Part shown: one piece after another, positions 16,663-25,407 of the stretch
Position numbering within the stretch: position 1 is the first letter of the stretch
Layout of the letters: every line of letters starts with the position of its first letter
Assembly: GCA_001303695.1 (NCBI GenBank)
Contig: LJUC01000011.1
Coordinates: 1-32,052, forward strand
DNA length: 32,052 bases
Origin: Phycisphaerae bacterium SM23_30
Lineage (GTDB): Bacteria; Planctomycetota; Phycisphaerae; Sedimentisphaerales; SM23-30
Reading direction: 5' to 3'
Position numbers and translations under genes: made by a program
Notes under the pieces: generated by a model
Databases searched by the model: none
What the model saw: only the letters and a program-made list of their open reading frames with translations
What the model was told of the DNA's origin: nothing

Positions 16663-17427
16663 ATGCAAAGGCTGATAATGATCGTAAACGTAGTGATTTT
16701 AGCATGGCTGGTCTTGTTGTTGATAATGCCATCTTGCCAGGAGGACAAGCCGGCGCCGGCGTATGAAACACACCAACAAGAAAAGTCCTTGGAGCCCGCT
16801 GCGGCCAGACTGAATGCGCCGCCGGAGGGTTTTACGGCGTTGTTTAACGGCAAGGACCTGAGCGGCTGGAAAGGTTTGGCGGCTGATCCTGTGAAACGGG
16901 CCCGGATGAATCCGGCGGAACTGGCGGCGGAGCAGGAAAAAGCGGACGCCAAGATGCGCGAAAACTGGAGAGTTGAGGAGGGGGTATTAGTATTCGACGG
17001 GCAGGGCGATAGTTTATGCACCCTGAAGGACTACGAGGATTTCGAGCTGCTGGTCGATTGGAAGATCCAAGCCGAAGGCGACAGCGGCATTTATCTGAGG
17101 GGCAGCCCTCAGGTGCAGATCTGGGACCCGGCCCAATGGCCGCAGGGATCGGGCGGGTTATACAATAACCAGAAGCCCGAAAATCCCAGCGATCCTCTGG
17201 TGTGTGCGGATAACCCGATTGGCCAGTGGAACACTTTTCGCATCAAGATGATCGGCGAACGGGTGACGGTGCACCTTAACGAGGTGCTGGTGGTTGACAA
17301 CGTGGTCATGGAAAATTACTGGGAAAGGGATAAACCTATATACCCCACCGGGCAGATCGAACTGCAGTCGCATAATTCGCCTTTATATTTTAGAAACATA
17401 TTCATCCGTGAAATACCCCGGGGGTGA
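16663..17427 (+). CDS. DUF1080 (3-keto-disaccharide hydrolase) lipoprotein
   Basis: A 254-residue lipoprotein. GGGAG precedes the ATG at 16663; the reading frame is open much further upstream but only overlaps the previous gene. The hydrophobic residues 5-22 and MPSC give lipidated Cys25. The single DUF1080 domain spans about 55-254, with the typical opening GFTALFNGKDLSGWKG, the middle FELLVDWKIQAEGDSGIYLRG, and the ends GQWNTFRIKMIGERVTVHLN and GQIELQSHNSPLYFRNIFI. It is of the classical single-domain type, unlike the diverged double copies in the 9217 gene. The family is tied to cleavage of 3-keto-glycosides. It lies 23 bp after the membrane protein and is probably the hydrolase or lyase partner of the exported oxidoreductase. 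Confidence 0.9.
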   Translation: MQRLIMIVNVVILAWLVLLLIMPSCQEDKPAPAYETHQQEKSLEPAAARLNAPPEGFTALFNGKDLSGWKGLAADPVKRARMNPAELAAEQEKADAKMRENWRVEEGVLVFDGQGDSLCTLKDYEDFELLVDWKIQAEGDSGIYLRGSPQVQIWDPAQWPQGSGGLYNNQKPENPSDPLVCADNPIGQWNTFRIKMIGERVTVHLNEVLVVDNVVMENYWERDKPIYPTGQIELQSHNSPLYFRNIFIREIPRG

Positions 17428-17439
17428 AAAATTTGCCGT

Positions 17440-17467
17440 TTGAGAAATAAAGATTTTGTGATATGAT
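17440..17467 (+). promoter_or_regulatory. Candidate sigma70-type promoter with extended -10
   Basis: TTGAGA (17440-17445), a 16-nt spacer and TATGAT (17462-17467) preceded by TGA (extended -10 TGn). Both hexamers are 5 of 6 to consensus. It lies in the 100-bp gap before the 17528 gene and would give the downstream three-gene unit its own start. Seen by eye only. Confidence 0.45.
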
Positions 17468-17527
17468 GTTTAATATGGCGTTGTAAAGGCAATTATCGAA
17501 TGGCCCAGGCCGGAGAAAGGTTAAATA

Positions 17528-18484
17528 ATGCATAATATTCTAAAATGGCACTTATCACTGGCGACGGTTTTGCTGCTGGCAGGTTTGGCGACGATGCCGT
17601 CATGTAAAAAATCAGAGCCCGGCGGCGCTGCGGAGAAAGAGGGAACATCGGACGAATTATTACAGGAATCCGAGAGTCATGCGGATCAAGCCCGGGGAGA
17701 AGCACAATCAGAAAGGGCGGAAGAATTGATCCGGCGGGCGGAAGAAGAAGCAGCGAAGACCCTGGATGAGGCCCTGCAGAAGCTGCAGGAGTTAGAGGCC
17801 CAGAAGAAGCAGGCCGAAGAAGAGATTAAAAAGGATTTAATCCAGCAGACCGAAAAAAACCTCTCGCCCCCCGTAGAAAAGCCGACGGAAGATCTGGTGC
17901 CGCTGGAGATAGAGCTGCCGCGGCCGATGTTTGTGGGCACGCCTCCCAACACCAAGATCGACCGGGTGGAAAATCCGCTGGGGAAGCCTCGGCCGCCGCT
18001 GCCGGTGCCGGAAGGCACGGTAAACGCATCCAAAGGAAAACCCGTCACCAGCAGTGACGAAAATCCCATTATCGGCGACCTGGACCAGATCACCGACGGC
18101 GACAAGGAGGGCATCGACGGCAACTGGGTGGAACTGATGTACGGCGTTCAATGGGTGCAGATCGATTTACAGGACAGCTACGAGATTTATGCGGTGGTGT
18201 TCTGGCATTTTCACATGCAGCCCTGGGTATTTCGCGACGTGGTGGTTCAGGTGTCCGAGGATGCCGATTTTATTAACGCGACCACGCTGTTTAACAATGA
18301 CTACGATAACTCGTCCGGCCTGGGGGCCGGTGAAGATCTGCATTACGTTGAGACCAGCGAGGGCAAGCTGGTGGAGGGCAAAGGGACCCGGGCGCGTTAC
18401 GTCAGGCTGTACAGCAACGGCAACACCGAGAACGATTCCAATCAATATATCGAAGTGGAAGTGTACGGCAAACCGACCAAATGA
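17528..18484 (+). CDS. Lipoprotein with coiled coil and discoidin-like (F5/8 type C) domain
   Basis: A 318-residue lipoprotein, with AAAGG 7 nt before the ATG. Hydrophobic residues 9-22 and MPSC give lipidated Cys26. Residues about 44-110 are highly charged, rich in Glu, Lys and Gln, and fit a long coiled coil (EEAAKTLDEALQKLQELEAQ). A proline-rich linker follows, then a galactose-binding, F5/8 type C-like beta-sandwich at about 175-315, with ITDGDKEG, WVQIDLQDSYEIYAVVFWH and RARYVRLYSNG. Such domains usually bind carbohydrate or surface polymers. It looks like a stalked surface-binding protein. Its stop overlaps the next start as ATGA. The true ligand is unknown. Confidence 0.85.
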   Translation: MHNILKWHLSLATVLLLAGLATMPSCKKSEPGGAAEKEGTSDELLQESESHADQARGEAQSERAEELIRRAEEEAAKTLDEALQKLQELEAQKKQAEEEIKKDLIQQTEKNLSPPVEKPTEDLVPLEIELPRPMFVGTPPNTKIDRVENPLGKPRPPLPVPEGTVNASKGKPVTSSDENPIIGDLDQITDGDKEGIDGNWVELMYGVQWVQIDLQDSYEIYAVVFWHFHMQPWVFRDVVVQVSEDADFINATTLFNNDYDNSSGLGAGEDLHYVETSEGKLVEGKGTRARYVRLYSNGNTENDSNQYIEVEVYGKPTK

Positions 18485-20043
18485 AGCGCTGCTTAATCAT
18501 TTGCGCTGTCGTTTTGGCTGCGGCGTCGGCTCTGGCCCTGCGCCTGCCGCAATTAGCGCTGCGTCCCATGCACACCGACGAGGCGGTGCACGCCGTCAAA
18601 TTCGGCGAACTGCTGGAGGAGGGGCGATACCGTTACGATCCTTACGAATATCACGGACCTACGCTTTATTATTTTACGCTGCTTTCAGCCTGGTTGAGTT
18701 CGGCCGAAAATTTTAGCGAAGTAACCGAGGTTACTCTGCGCATTATTCCGGTCATATTCGGCGTGGGTACGGTGGTGCTCTTATTACTACTGGCCGACGG
18801 TTTGGGCCGCGGCGCCGCGATAGGGGGGGCGCTATTGACAGCCATATCGCCGGCGATGGTTTTTTACAGTCGCTACTACATTCACGAAACCCTGCTGGTG
18901 TTCTTTGGCTTTTTGGTAATCGCCGCCGCCTGGCGTTATAGTCGGAGCGGATCAACAGGCTGGCTCTTATTAGCCGGCGCCGGCGTCGGCCTCATGCACG
19001 CCACCAAGGAAACCTGCATCATCGCTTTTAGCGCCATGTTCGCCGCCTTGCTGATCGTTAAAATACTAAATCGTGTTCCGGGCCAAAAAGGACCTCCGGA
19101 TAAATCAGCCATCAAAGTTAAAACCAAACCCCTTATCGCGGCTTTAATCGCGGCGCTTTTGGTGTCATTTACTTTATTTTCCTCCTTTTTCACCCACCTG
19201 AGCGGACCCTGGGATTCCCTCGCCGCCTACTGCGCTTACTTTCACCGTGCCGACACCGCCGTGGGCCACCATCACCCCTGGTACTATTACCTTAAAATGC
19301 TGATATTCACTAAAAATGACCTGGGCCCCTGGTGGAGCGAAGGGCTGATCGTGATTCTATCGATGGCGGGGTTGTGCGCCGCTGTGATCGGTAAAGGAGC
19401 GGCAAAAAGCAATATTCGCCTGCTGCGTTTTTTGGTCTTCTATACCTTGATAATGACAGCGGCATACTCGATCATCCCATACAAAACTCCCTGGTGCCTG
19501 CTGGGATTTTGGCACGGGATGATTATTCTGGCGGGTGTGGGAGCAGCGGCGCTGGTGAGAATGATGCCGTTTATAGCGGGCAGAGCAGCAATTTGCCTGT
19601 TGCTGATAGCCGGCGTTGCTCAATTGACATACCAGTCGTACCGGGTGAGCTTTCGTTTCTTCGACGACCCACGGAATCCTTATGTGTACGCCCACACAAT
19701 TAGCGATACGGTGCGGTTAGCAAAGTTAATACAAGATACGGCCTCTGCTCATCCGGCGGGAAATAATATACCGATAAAAGTTATTGCTGAACCTGACAAC
19801 TATTGGCCTTTGCCCTGGTATTTCCGCCGCTTCGGCCGCGTCGGGTACTGGCACGAACGGCCCGCGCAGATTCAGGCGCCGATTGTCATCGCTTCGGATT
19901 CTCTCCGGCCGCCGGTCGAAAAAAATCTTCCCGGCGCTTATCATTACGAAATTTTCGGACTTCGGCCAAACGTAATTTTGCATGTTTACATTCAAAAAGA
20001 CCTGTGGGATGCTTATCTCAAAAGTAAACGAAATCCCCGATGA
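18481..20043 (+). CDS. Agl23-like (TIGR03663) polytopic membrane protein, GT39-type
   Basis: A 520-residue integral membrane protein with about ten hydrophobic helices. The N-terminal loop carries RPMHTDEAVHAVKFGELLEEG, with D33-E34 as the acidic pair typical of lipid-linked GT-C sugar transferases. YRYDPYEYHGPTLYYFTL is the hallmark of the TIGR03663 group (flippase activity-associated protein Agl23). The C-terminal part, about 405-520, is soluble and includes IKVIAEPDNYWPLPWYFRR. By family it should act in transfer or flipping of lipid-linked sugars for surface glycans, though the exact reaction is not settled. The ATG overlaps the previous stop as ATGA, and its own TGA overlaps the apbE start the same way. 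Confidence 0.85.
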   Translation: MKRCLIICAVVLAAASALALRLPQLALRPMHTDEAVHAVKFGELLEEGRYRYDPYEYHGPTLYYFTLLSAWLSSAENFSEVTEVTLRIIPVIFGVGTVVLLLLLADGLGRGAAIGGALLTAISPAMVFYSRYYIHETLLVFFGFLVIAAAWRYSRSGSTGWLLLAGAGVGLMHATKETCIIAFSAMFAALLIVKILNRVPGQKGPPDKSAIKVKTKPLIAALIAALLVSFTLFSSFFTHLSGPWDSLAAYCAYFHRADTAVGHHHPWYYYLKMLIFTKNDLGPWWSEGLIVILSMAGLCAAVIGKGAAKSNIRLLRFLVFYTLIMTAAYSIIPYKTPWCLLGFWHGMIILAGVGAAALVRMMPFIAGRAAICLLLIAGVAQLTYQSYRVSFRFFDDPRNPYVYAHTISDTVRLAKLIQDTASAHPAGNNIPIKVIAEPDNYWPLPWYFRRFGRVGYWHERPAQIQAPIVIASDSLRPPVEKNLPGAYHYEIFGLRPNVILHVYIQKDLWDAYLKSKRNPR

Positions 20044-20999
20044 ACCAAGACGCTGATAAATTTTCCCTTCTCGACGATAGTGCGATCAAGCTCCCCCTGC
20101 ATCGTTTTGCTCACGAGGCCATGAACACTATTTTCGGCGTCTCCGTTTTAGGCGGCAAGATTGAATATGCCCAATCGGCGGCCCGCGCCGCCTTCGAGGA
20201 AGTGGACCGTCTCGAACGTTTGTTGAGCCGCTTTATCGAGGGCAGCGACGTCTGGCGGATTAATCATCTTGAGGCGGGTCACTGGGCGCCGGTGAGCACT
20301 GATACGCTCCGTTGCCTGCAGCTGGCAGAGGGAATATGCGATGAAACAAACGGGGCGTTTGATATAAGCATCGGTCGGCTTTTGACCTATTGGCGTAAAT
20401 CGAACCGCCCGGTCGATCGCGACGGCGTACGGGCATTCAACGAAGCAGCGGTGCGAACGGGGATGGAACTGCTTCAAATCAGCGAAAGGGCCTGTGGGGT
20501 GGGCGTTAAGGCCCGGGGGGTGCAAATCGATCTGGGGGGCATCGGCAAAGGCTACGCTGTCGATCGGATGATGGAACTGCTGCGGGAATGGGATATGGGA
20601 ACCATCCTGACCCATGGCGGTCAGAGTACGGTAAGGGCTACAGGTTCGATTTGCGACCATAAAGGTTGGCCTTTAACGTTGCGCAATCCGGAAAAGCCGT
20701 CGGAGGTATGGGTGAGATTTGATTTACGGGATCAGTCATTAAGCGCCTCGGGCCGGCTGATTCAGGGAGAACACATTGTCGATCCGCGCACCTGCGAGCC
20801 CGCGCGCGGCAAAGTCCGCGTGTGGGTTCTGGCGAAATCAGCCGCTCTTTCCGACGCTGTCTCTACCGCCTTTATGGTCATGTCGCCCGACGAAATAGAA
20901 CAATACTGTCAAAACCATAAAGACGTCGGCACTATCCTGGCCTCGACCACCTCAGAAGGATGCCAAATGCGGCATATGGGGGCGGATTTCACTAAATGA
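20040..20999 (+). CDS. apbE: FAD:protein FMN transferase, ApbE family
   Basis: A 319-residue ApbE-type enzyme, which moves FMN from FAD onto Ser or Thr of target flavoproteins. It shows the family core: EAMNTIFGVSVLG, EEVDRLERLLSRF, GAFDISIGRLLTYWR, QIDLGGIGKGYAVDRM (163-177), HGGQSTVRATG, HIVDPRTCEPA (245-255) and SDAVSTAFMVM, where D272 and T276 should bind Mg2+. There is no signal peptide or lipobox, unlike many periplasmic ApbE proteins, so it looks cytoplasmic as encoded. The start overlaps the previous stop (ATGA). No target with the Dxx(S/T)GAT flavinylation motif is in the window, so its substrate lies elsewhere. Link with the nearby cytochromes is only a guess. Confidence 0.93.
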   Translation: MNQDADKFSLLDDSAIKLPLHRFAHEAMNTIFGVSVLGGKIEYAQSAARAAFEEVDRLERLLSRFIEGSDVWRINHLEAGHWAPVSTDTLRCLQLAEGICDETNGAFDISIGRLLTYWRKSNRPVDRDGVRAFNEAAVRTGMELLQISERACGVGVKARGVQIDLGGIGKGYAVDRMMELLREWDMGTILTHGGQSTVRATGSICDHKGWPLTLRNPEKPSEVWVRFDLRDQSLSASGRLIQGEHIVDPRTCEPARGKVRVWVLAKSAALSDAVSTAFMVMSPDEIEQYCQNHKDVGTILASTTSEGCQMRHMGADFTK

Positions 21000-21024
21000 A
21001 AAAACAGAGATAGACAGATAAACG

Positions 21025-21744
21025 TTAATTTCTTAAAGCGCGTTTCAAGGCTATCAAATCCAACATACTACGAACCGACGCTGATAAAAAGCGAAAGCGC
21101 GTGTCGCGGTCACTGCGCCATTCAAGGGGAAACTCGATTATTCGATATCCCCGTTTTTGCGCCCGCAGAATGATTTCCACGTCGAACATAAACCTCTCAG
21201 AGAGGCACCGGGCATAAAGCTCCCGCGCCACTGCGCCGCGATACATCTTGAAGCCGCACTGACTGTCGGTGATATGGGGCGGGATGCCGATAAAATGAAC
21301 CGCCAGCCGGCGAAAAAGGCGCGAGCTAATGCGGCGGTGGAAAAAATGCCGGTGGACGACGACGCTTTGCGGCAATTTTCTCGAGCCGTGGGCGATTTCG
21401 CATAAGCCGCTGCGTAAAAGTTCCAGACCCCGCAGGGCAAACCGATAGGGTACGCAGAGTCCGCTGTCGGCGAACATCACATAATCGCCGGTGCTTTGTT
21501 TAATACCGCTGCGGACGGCATATCCTTTACCCTTGTGAGGTTTTAGACGAATAACTTTTTTTACTATCCCCGCCGGAACAGGAACCTTCTGCGCGACGGG
21601 ACTCGTTCGGTCGCCGCTGCCGTCATCGACCACAAGGATCTCGCCGGATAATTTGTTTTCTTTGAGGAAAGCTGCGGCGGCGTCTATATCATGCCCGATC
21701 TTCCTGGCTTCGTTATATGCCGGTATGACAATTGAAAGGTCCAT
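21025..21744 (-). CDS. Family 2 glycosyltransferase (polyprenyl/dolichyl-phosphate type)
   Basis: A 239-residue GT-A fold glycosyltransferase, similar to dolichyl-phosphate glucosyl/mannosyl transferases but without C-terminal membrane helices. It shows SIVIPAYNEARKI at the start, VVDDGSGDRT (D40, D41), KGKGYAVRSGIKQSTGDYVMFADSG, DSQCGFKMYRG and FMFDVEIILRAQKRGYRI. The metal-site DxD, usually DAD, reads D93-S-G here, an atypical form. Its ATG overlaps the stop of the outer-membrane factor gene as TAATG, so it is translationally coupled to the export operon. It ends 25 bp from the convergent apbE gene with no visible terminator. A lipid-linked sugar donor product is inferred from the family. 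Confidence 0.88.
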   Translation of the reverse strand: MDLSIVIPAYNEARKIGHDIDAAAAFLKENKLSGEILVVDDGSGDRTSPVAQKVPVPAGIVKKVIRLKPHKGKGYAVRSGIKQSTGDYVMFADSGLCVPYRFALRGLELLRSGLCEIAHGSRKLPQSVVVHRHFFHRRISSRLFRRLAVHFIGIPPHITDSQCGFKMYRGAVARELYARCLSERFMFDVEIILRAQKRGYRIIEFPLEWRSDRDTRFRFLSASVRSMLDLIALKRALRN

Positions 21745-23408
21745 TATTTTTCAATATCAAGGCTTTCAAACTCTGTTTCCCATTCCACTCGCGTCGCCGT
21801 CAACAAGGCCCCCGTCGCGTAGGCCAGGTCAACTTGAGAAATCTGATACTCCGTCAAGGCCCGGATCTCGGCCGACCGGGCATTGGCGTAACCGGCTTGG
21901 GCGTTGAGCAGGTCGTAAGAAATCGACCGGCCCAGATCGAAGAGCCGCTGCTCGGCCTGCAGGGTTCGCAAGGCCAGGATAACACTCTGGCGGCTGGCGG
22001 CTACCCGCTGCCAGTTCGCTTCCATCTGATCCACCGCGTCCAGAACCTCCTTTTTAATCATTGCTTCTCTACGTTCCTTGCTGGCCAAGCGCTGCAGCCG
22101 TTGTAATTGCGCCTGGCGCAGACGCGCCTCGGCCGCTTTATTACCCAAAGGCACCTGTACCGTCAGACCAAGAGTGTGATCGACAAAGCGGTTCCGCCAG
22201 ACCAAATCATAGGAATCATCCAACTCGGCCCCTAAGCCGTTGATATTGTAGGTATAACTAAGCGACACCAGCGGCAGGGCGGCATTTTTAAAGTAATCAA
22301 TGCTATCGGCGTCCTGAAGCAGCTGCAGCTCCAGTTCCAGCAATTCCATGCGATTTTGCAGGGCATAATCCACCAGGCGCGAAGTATCTATCTGATATCG
22401 AAGGGGATTAGGTTGGGTGGCGGAAAAAAGTATCGTCGGAGTCTCAATATCGAGCCCCGTCTCGTTGAGTATCTGCTTCAAATAACGCTCCCGGTCCCGG
22501 ACCTGATTCTGGGCCAGGATAATACTTTCCAGAGACTGGGCGGCGGCGTTATCGGCGCGGACGACGTCAATTTCGGCGGCTTGGCCGACTTTCAGTTTGC
22601 GGCGGGCGCTTTCGGATAGTTCCACCGCCAGATCATACTCCTGCTTGCGCACCTCCAACTCCCGCCGGGCCGCATATAAACGCCAATAAACTCGATCCAC
22701 ATCCGCCAATACTGAAATTACCTGCAGCTTGGTCCGGGCTTTGGTCGTCTCCGATCCATAATGCGCCACCCGAAGCGAATATTCGTTGGCGCTAATACCG
22801 CCGCCGCGCAGTAACGGCTGATTAACAGCAACGGAAAAATCGGTCATATATGATGTTGCCAGTAGGGAAAATTCCTGGTCGGTTTCCGACCGGTAAAAAG
22901 GATGCCTGAGCGTTATTTGACCGCCGGTCCGCAGAGGAATCTGGACCTGAAAATTGGCGCTGAGCGACTCACTCTGCGAGGCATCCATAGCCCGCGATAA
23001 TATGGGAGAGTCGGTTTTACTAAAATATATATTGGTTAAGGCCAAAGGTTCAAAGAGGGCCCGGGCTTCGGCGATGCCTTCTTCAGAAAGCCGGGGATTG
23101 AACATTTGAACTTTAAGGTCGAGATTATTTTCCAGGGCCATCGCCCGGCATTGCTCAATGGTTAAGGATATTTCCTCCGCGGCGGGCGCCTTGGGGCGAA
23201 GAATGGCATTGGGATCATATGGTTTCACCGGCTCGGGCGCCGGGGGCAAGGCCAACGCCTCGATACGGTCAACCCGTTGGGCCGGTACTTTTATACCCTC
23301 CAAATTCTTGGAGCTTAAGGGATAATCACAACCCGAGGTTAACCAGACCACCCCGAAAGATGCGACCACGATTTGCCAAGTCTTTTTGATTAGTTTTTTT
23401 TTATTCAT
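21744..23408 (-). CDS. TolC-like outer-membrane efflux lipoprotein
   Basis: A 554-residue outer-membrane factor. The ATG at 23406-23408 has GAGG about 9 nt upstream and overlaps the end of the permease gene by 8 nt. An earlier in-frame start at 23432 would precede a poor signal. The N-terminus MNKKKLIKK, a hydrophobic stretch and LTSGC give a lipoprotein signal with Cys27. Two long helical OEP (PF02321) repeats follow: the first around LTIEQCRAMALENNLDLKVQ to AEIDVVRADNAAAQSLESI, the second around VDYALQNRMELLELELQL to FDLGRSISYDLLNAQAGYAN. It should form the trimeric channel of the tripartite pump encoded upstream. Length is slightly above TolC (about 470). Confidence 0.92.
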   Translation of the reverse strand: MNKKKLIKKTWQIVVASFGVVWLTSGCDYPLSSKNLEGIKVPAQRVDRIEALALPPAPEPVKPYDPNAILRPKAPAAEEISLTIEQCRAMALENNLDLKVQMFNPRLSEEGIAEARALFEPLALTNIYFSKTDSPILSRAMDASQSESLSANFQVQIPLRTGGQITLRHPFYRSETDQEFSLLATSYMTDFSVAVNQPLLRGGGISANEYSLRVAHYGSETTKARTKLQVISVLADVDRVYWRLYAARRELEVRKQEYDLAVELSESARRKLKVGQAAEIDVVRADNAAAQSLESIILAQNQVRDRERYLKQILNETGLDIETPTILFSATQPNPLRYQIDTSRLVDYALQNRMELLELELQLLQDADSIDYFKNAALPLVSLSYTYNINGLGAELDDSYDLVWRNRFVDHTLGLTVQVPLGNKAAEARLRQAQLQRLQRLASKERREAMIKKEVLDAVDQMEANWQRVAASRQSVILALRTLQAEQRLFDLGRSISYDLLNAQAGYANARSAEIRALTEYQISQVDLAYATGALLTATRVEWETEFESLDIEK

Positions 23409-24669
23409 GTCTAAGAGCCTCAATCGGATCAAGTAAAGCGGCCTTTACCGCCGGCAGAAAGCCGAATACCACTCCCACAAAGGCCGAAAAGCCGAAGGCC
23501 AATGCTACGGCCCAGAGGGGAATAAATATCGCACCCAAATCAACCCCGAAAGCGGTGGACACGATCCAGGTTATTAATAAAATAAAACCCTGTCCCACGG
23601 CAATTCCTATCAGACCGCCCAAAAGACACAACATCACCGCTTCCACCAGAAATTGCAGCAGAATCGCCGAGGGCTTGGCCCCCACCGCCTTGCGCAGACC
23701 GATCTCGCGGGTCCGCTCCGAGACCGAAACCAGCATAATATTCATGATCCCCACCCCGCCCACCAATAAAGAAATACCTACCAGACAACTGGCGATGGCG
23801 GTAAAAACCACGACGATATTATTGAACGCTTGCACTCCCTCTTCCGACGCCCGCAGCCGAAAGGTATCCGGTTCCCCGGGATTGAGCCGGCGAATCTGAC
23901 GCATGAAAAATCGCAATTCCGCCTGGGCCTGCGGTGAAAGTTCGGGGGTACTGCTGTTGGCCAGCACCGTCATCATGGGTTTCCATATCTTCCACGCCGT
24001 TTCAAAGGGGATAAACACCTCGGCAAATTCCAGATCAATATCAAAAAGCGTCGGCGCCTTGACCACCCCTACAATCCGAAAGGAACGCCCTCCGACAAAT
24101 ATGCTCTGACCGATGCAATCACGATCCAACCGCAGCTCATCCCGAACTTCCTCGTTGATCAAACACACCTGCCAGGCCTGCTCCTGATCGATCGCCGAAA
24201 ACGGGCGGCCTAATTCAATCTTGCGGTTTTGAATATTATGCCAGGAAGGATTTATCCCAAAAACACTGCAATTATCAATCGACCTTTCCTCGAAGCGGAC
24301 CTTATGCGCGGTTTGGGTCAAAAAGGTGTAAGTATCGACGGAGGGGCAAGCTTCCAAAAGACCGTCGAAATCCTTGGGTTCAAATTGAATCTTATGCATC
24401 ATGGCATAGCGATACGGCCCCTCCCTCGGTCGATAAGGATAAATATTTATGTTTTTAGAACTCTCTAGTGTTTCAATCTCACTGAGCACCTTGGTTTGAA
24501 GACCGGTAATGGACGCAATCACCGTCGTTACCGCCGATACCCCGATGAATATCCCGATCGTCGTCAAAATCGAACGGACTTTATGCGCCCATATCTGCCC
24601 CAGCGCCAACGCCGCACTCTGAAATATCAGGCTCATCAGAGATAAGGGCAGAGTAAATAACTTCCTCAT
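23401..24669 (-). CDS. MacB/FtsX-type ABC transporter permease
   Basis: A 422-residue permease of the MacB type without its ATPase domain. There is one N-terminal transmembrane helix (about 12-45, IWAHKVRSILTTIGIFIGVSAV), a periplasmic MacB_PCD domain to about 285, then three helices near 292-320, 340-375 and 385-412. The motif SLLVGGVGIMNIMLVSVSERTREIGLRKAVGA is diagnostic, and the C-terminus PAVKAALLDPIEALRHE is typical. MacB-type pumps do not pass substrate through the membrane but drive the periplasmic adaptor and TolC channel mechanically. The start overlaps the ATPase gene stop by 4 nt. Substrate (drug, peptide, lipid) cannot be told. Confidence 0.95.
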   Translation of the reverse strand: MRKLFTLPLSLMSLIFQSAALALGQIWAHKVRSILTTIGIFIGVSAVTTVIASITGLQTKVLSEIETLESSKNINIYPYRPREGPYRYAMMHKIQFEPKDFDGLLEACPSVDTYTFLTQTAHKVRFEERSIDNCSVFGINPSWHNIQNRKIELGRPFSAIDQEQAWQVCLINEEVRDELRLDRDCIGQSIFVGGRSFRIVGVVKAPTLFDIDLEFAEVFIPFETAWKIWKPMMTVLANSSTPELSPQAQAELRFFMRQIRRLNPGEPDTFRLRASEEGVQAFNNIVVVFTAIASCLVGISLLVGGVGIMNIMLVSVSERTREIGLRKAVGAKPSAILLQFLVEAVMLCLLGGLIGIAVGQGFILLITWIVSTAFGVDLGAIFIPLWAVALAFGFSAFVGVVFGFLPAVKAALLDPIEALRHE

Positions 24670-25364
24670 GATGAATCCTCCCGCCGGGGTATTTCATCCG
24701 AGTATATCTTACCGTCGCGCATGCGGACAATACGTTTGGCATGCCGGGCCACGTGTTCTTCATGAGTCACGATGATTATGGTCTGGCCTTCCCGATGGAG
24801 CTGATCAAAAAGGATCATGATGCCCTCGCTGGTCTTACTATCGAGGTTGCCCGTCGGTTCGTCCGCCAAAAGGATGCGAGGCTGATTGACCAAAGCGCGG
24901 GCGATGGCGACGCGCTGTTTTTCACCGCCGGATAATTGGTTGGGGCGATGCTTGATTCTATCGCCCAGTCCCACCCGCTCCAGGGCCGCTTTGGCCAGCC
25001 TGCGGCGGGACCAGATCCCCACCTCGCTGTTGTAGATCAAAGGCAGCTCCACGTTTTTCAGGGCGCTTTGCCGCGGTAAAAGCTCAAACGTTTGAAACAC
25101 AAAACCGATTTGCCGATTGCGTATCTGGGCCAACGGCGTGGACCCGAGCCGACTGACGATCTTGTCGCTCAATTTATAGACGCCGGCGGTGGGCCGATCC
25201 AGACAGCCCAGCAGGTTCATCATCGTGCTCTTGCCCGATCCGGAGGCCCCCATCACTGCTACGTACTCATTGTCGGATACCTCCAGGTCCACCCCGTCCA
25301 TGGCCCGTATCCGCTCCACCCCCACCTTATATATCTTTCTTACCTTTTCCAGTTGTATGAGCAT
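24666..25364 (-). CDS. MacB/LolD-type ABC transporter ATPase
   Basis: A 232-residue nucleotide-binding subunit of the LolD/MacB group. Walker A GASGSGKST is at 39-47, the Q-loop Gln91 is in VFQTFELLP, the signature LSGGEKQR begins at 144, Walker B ILLADEP is at 164-170, and the switch His201 is in IIVTHEEHVARHA. It powers the permease encoded next to it, with which it overlaps by ATGA. It lies 43 bp after the adaptor gene. All catalytic residues are intact. Confidence 0.96.
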   Translation of the reverse strand: MLIQLEKVRKIYKVGVERIRAMDGVDLEVSDNEYVAVMGASGSGKSTMMNLLGCLDRPTAGVYKLSDKIVSRLGSTPLAQIRNRQIGFVFQTFELLPRQSALKNVELPLIYNSEVGIWSRRRLAKAALERVGLGDRIKHRPNQLSGGEKQRVAIARALVNQPRILLADEPTGNLDSKTSEGIMILFDQLHREGQTIIIVTHEEHVARHAKRIVRMRDGKIYSDEIPRREDSS

Positions 25365-25407
25365 ATTGTAATATTTTTACTCCCCGGGAGTATTTTTTCG
25401 GATGGCA

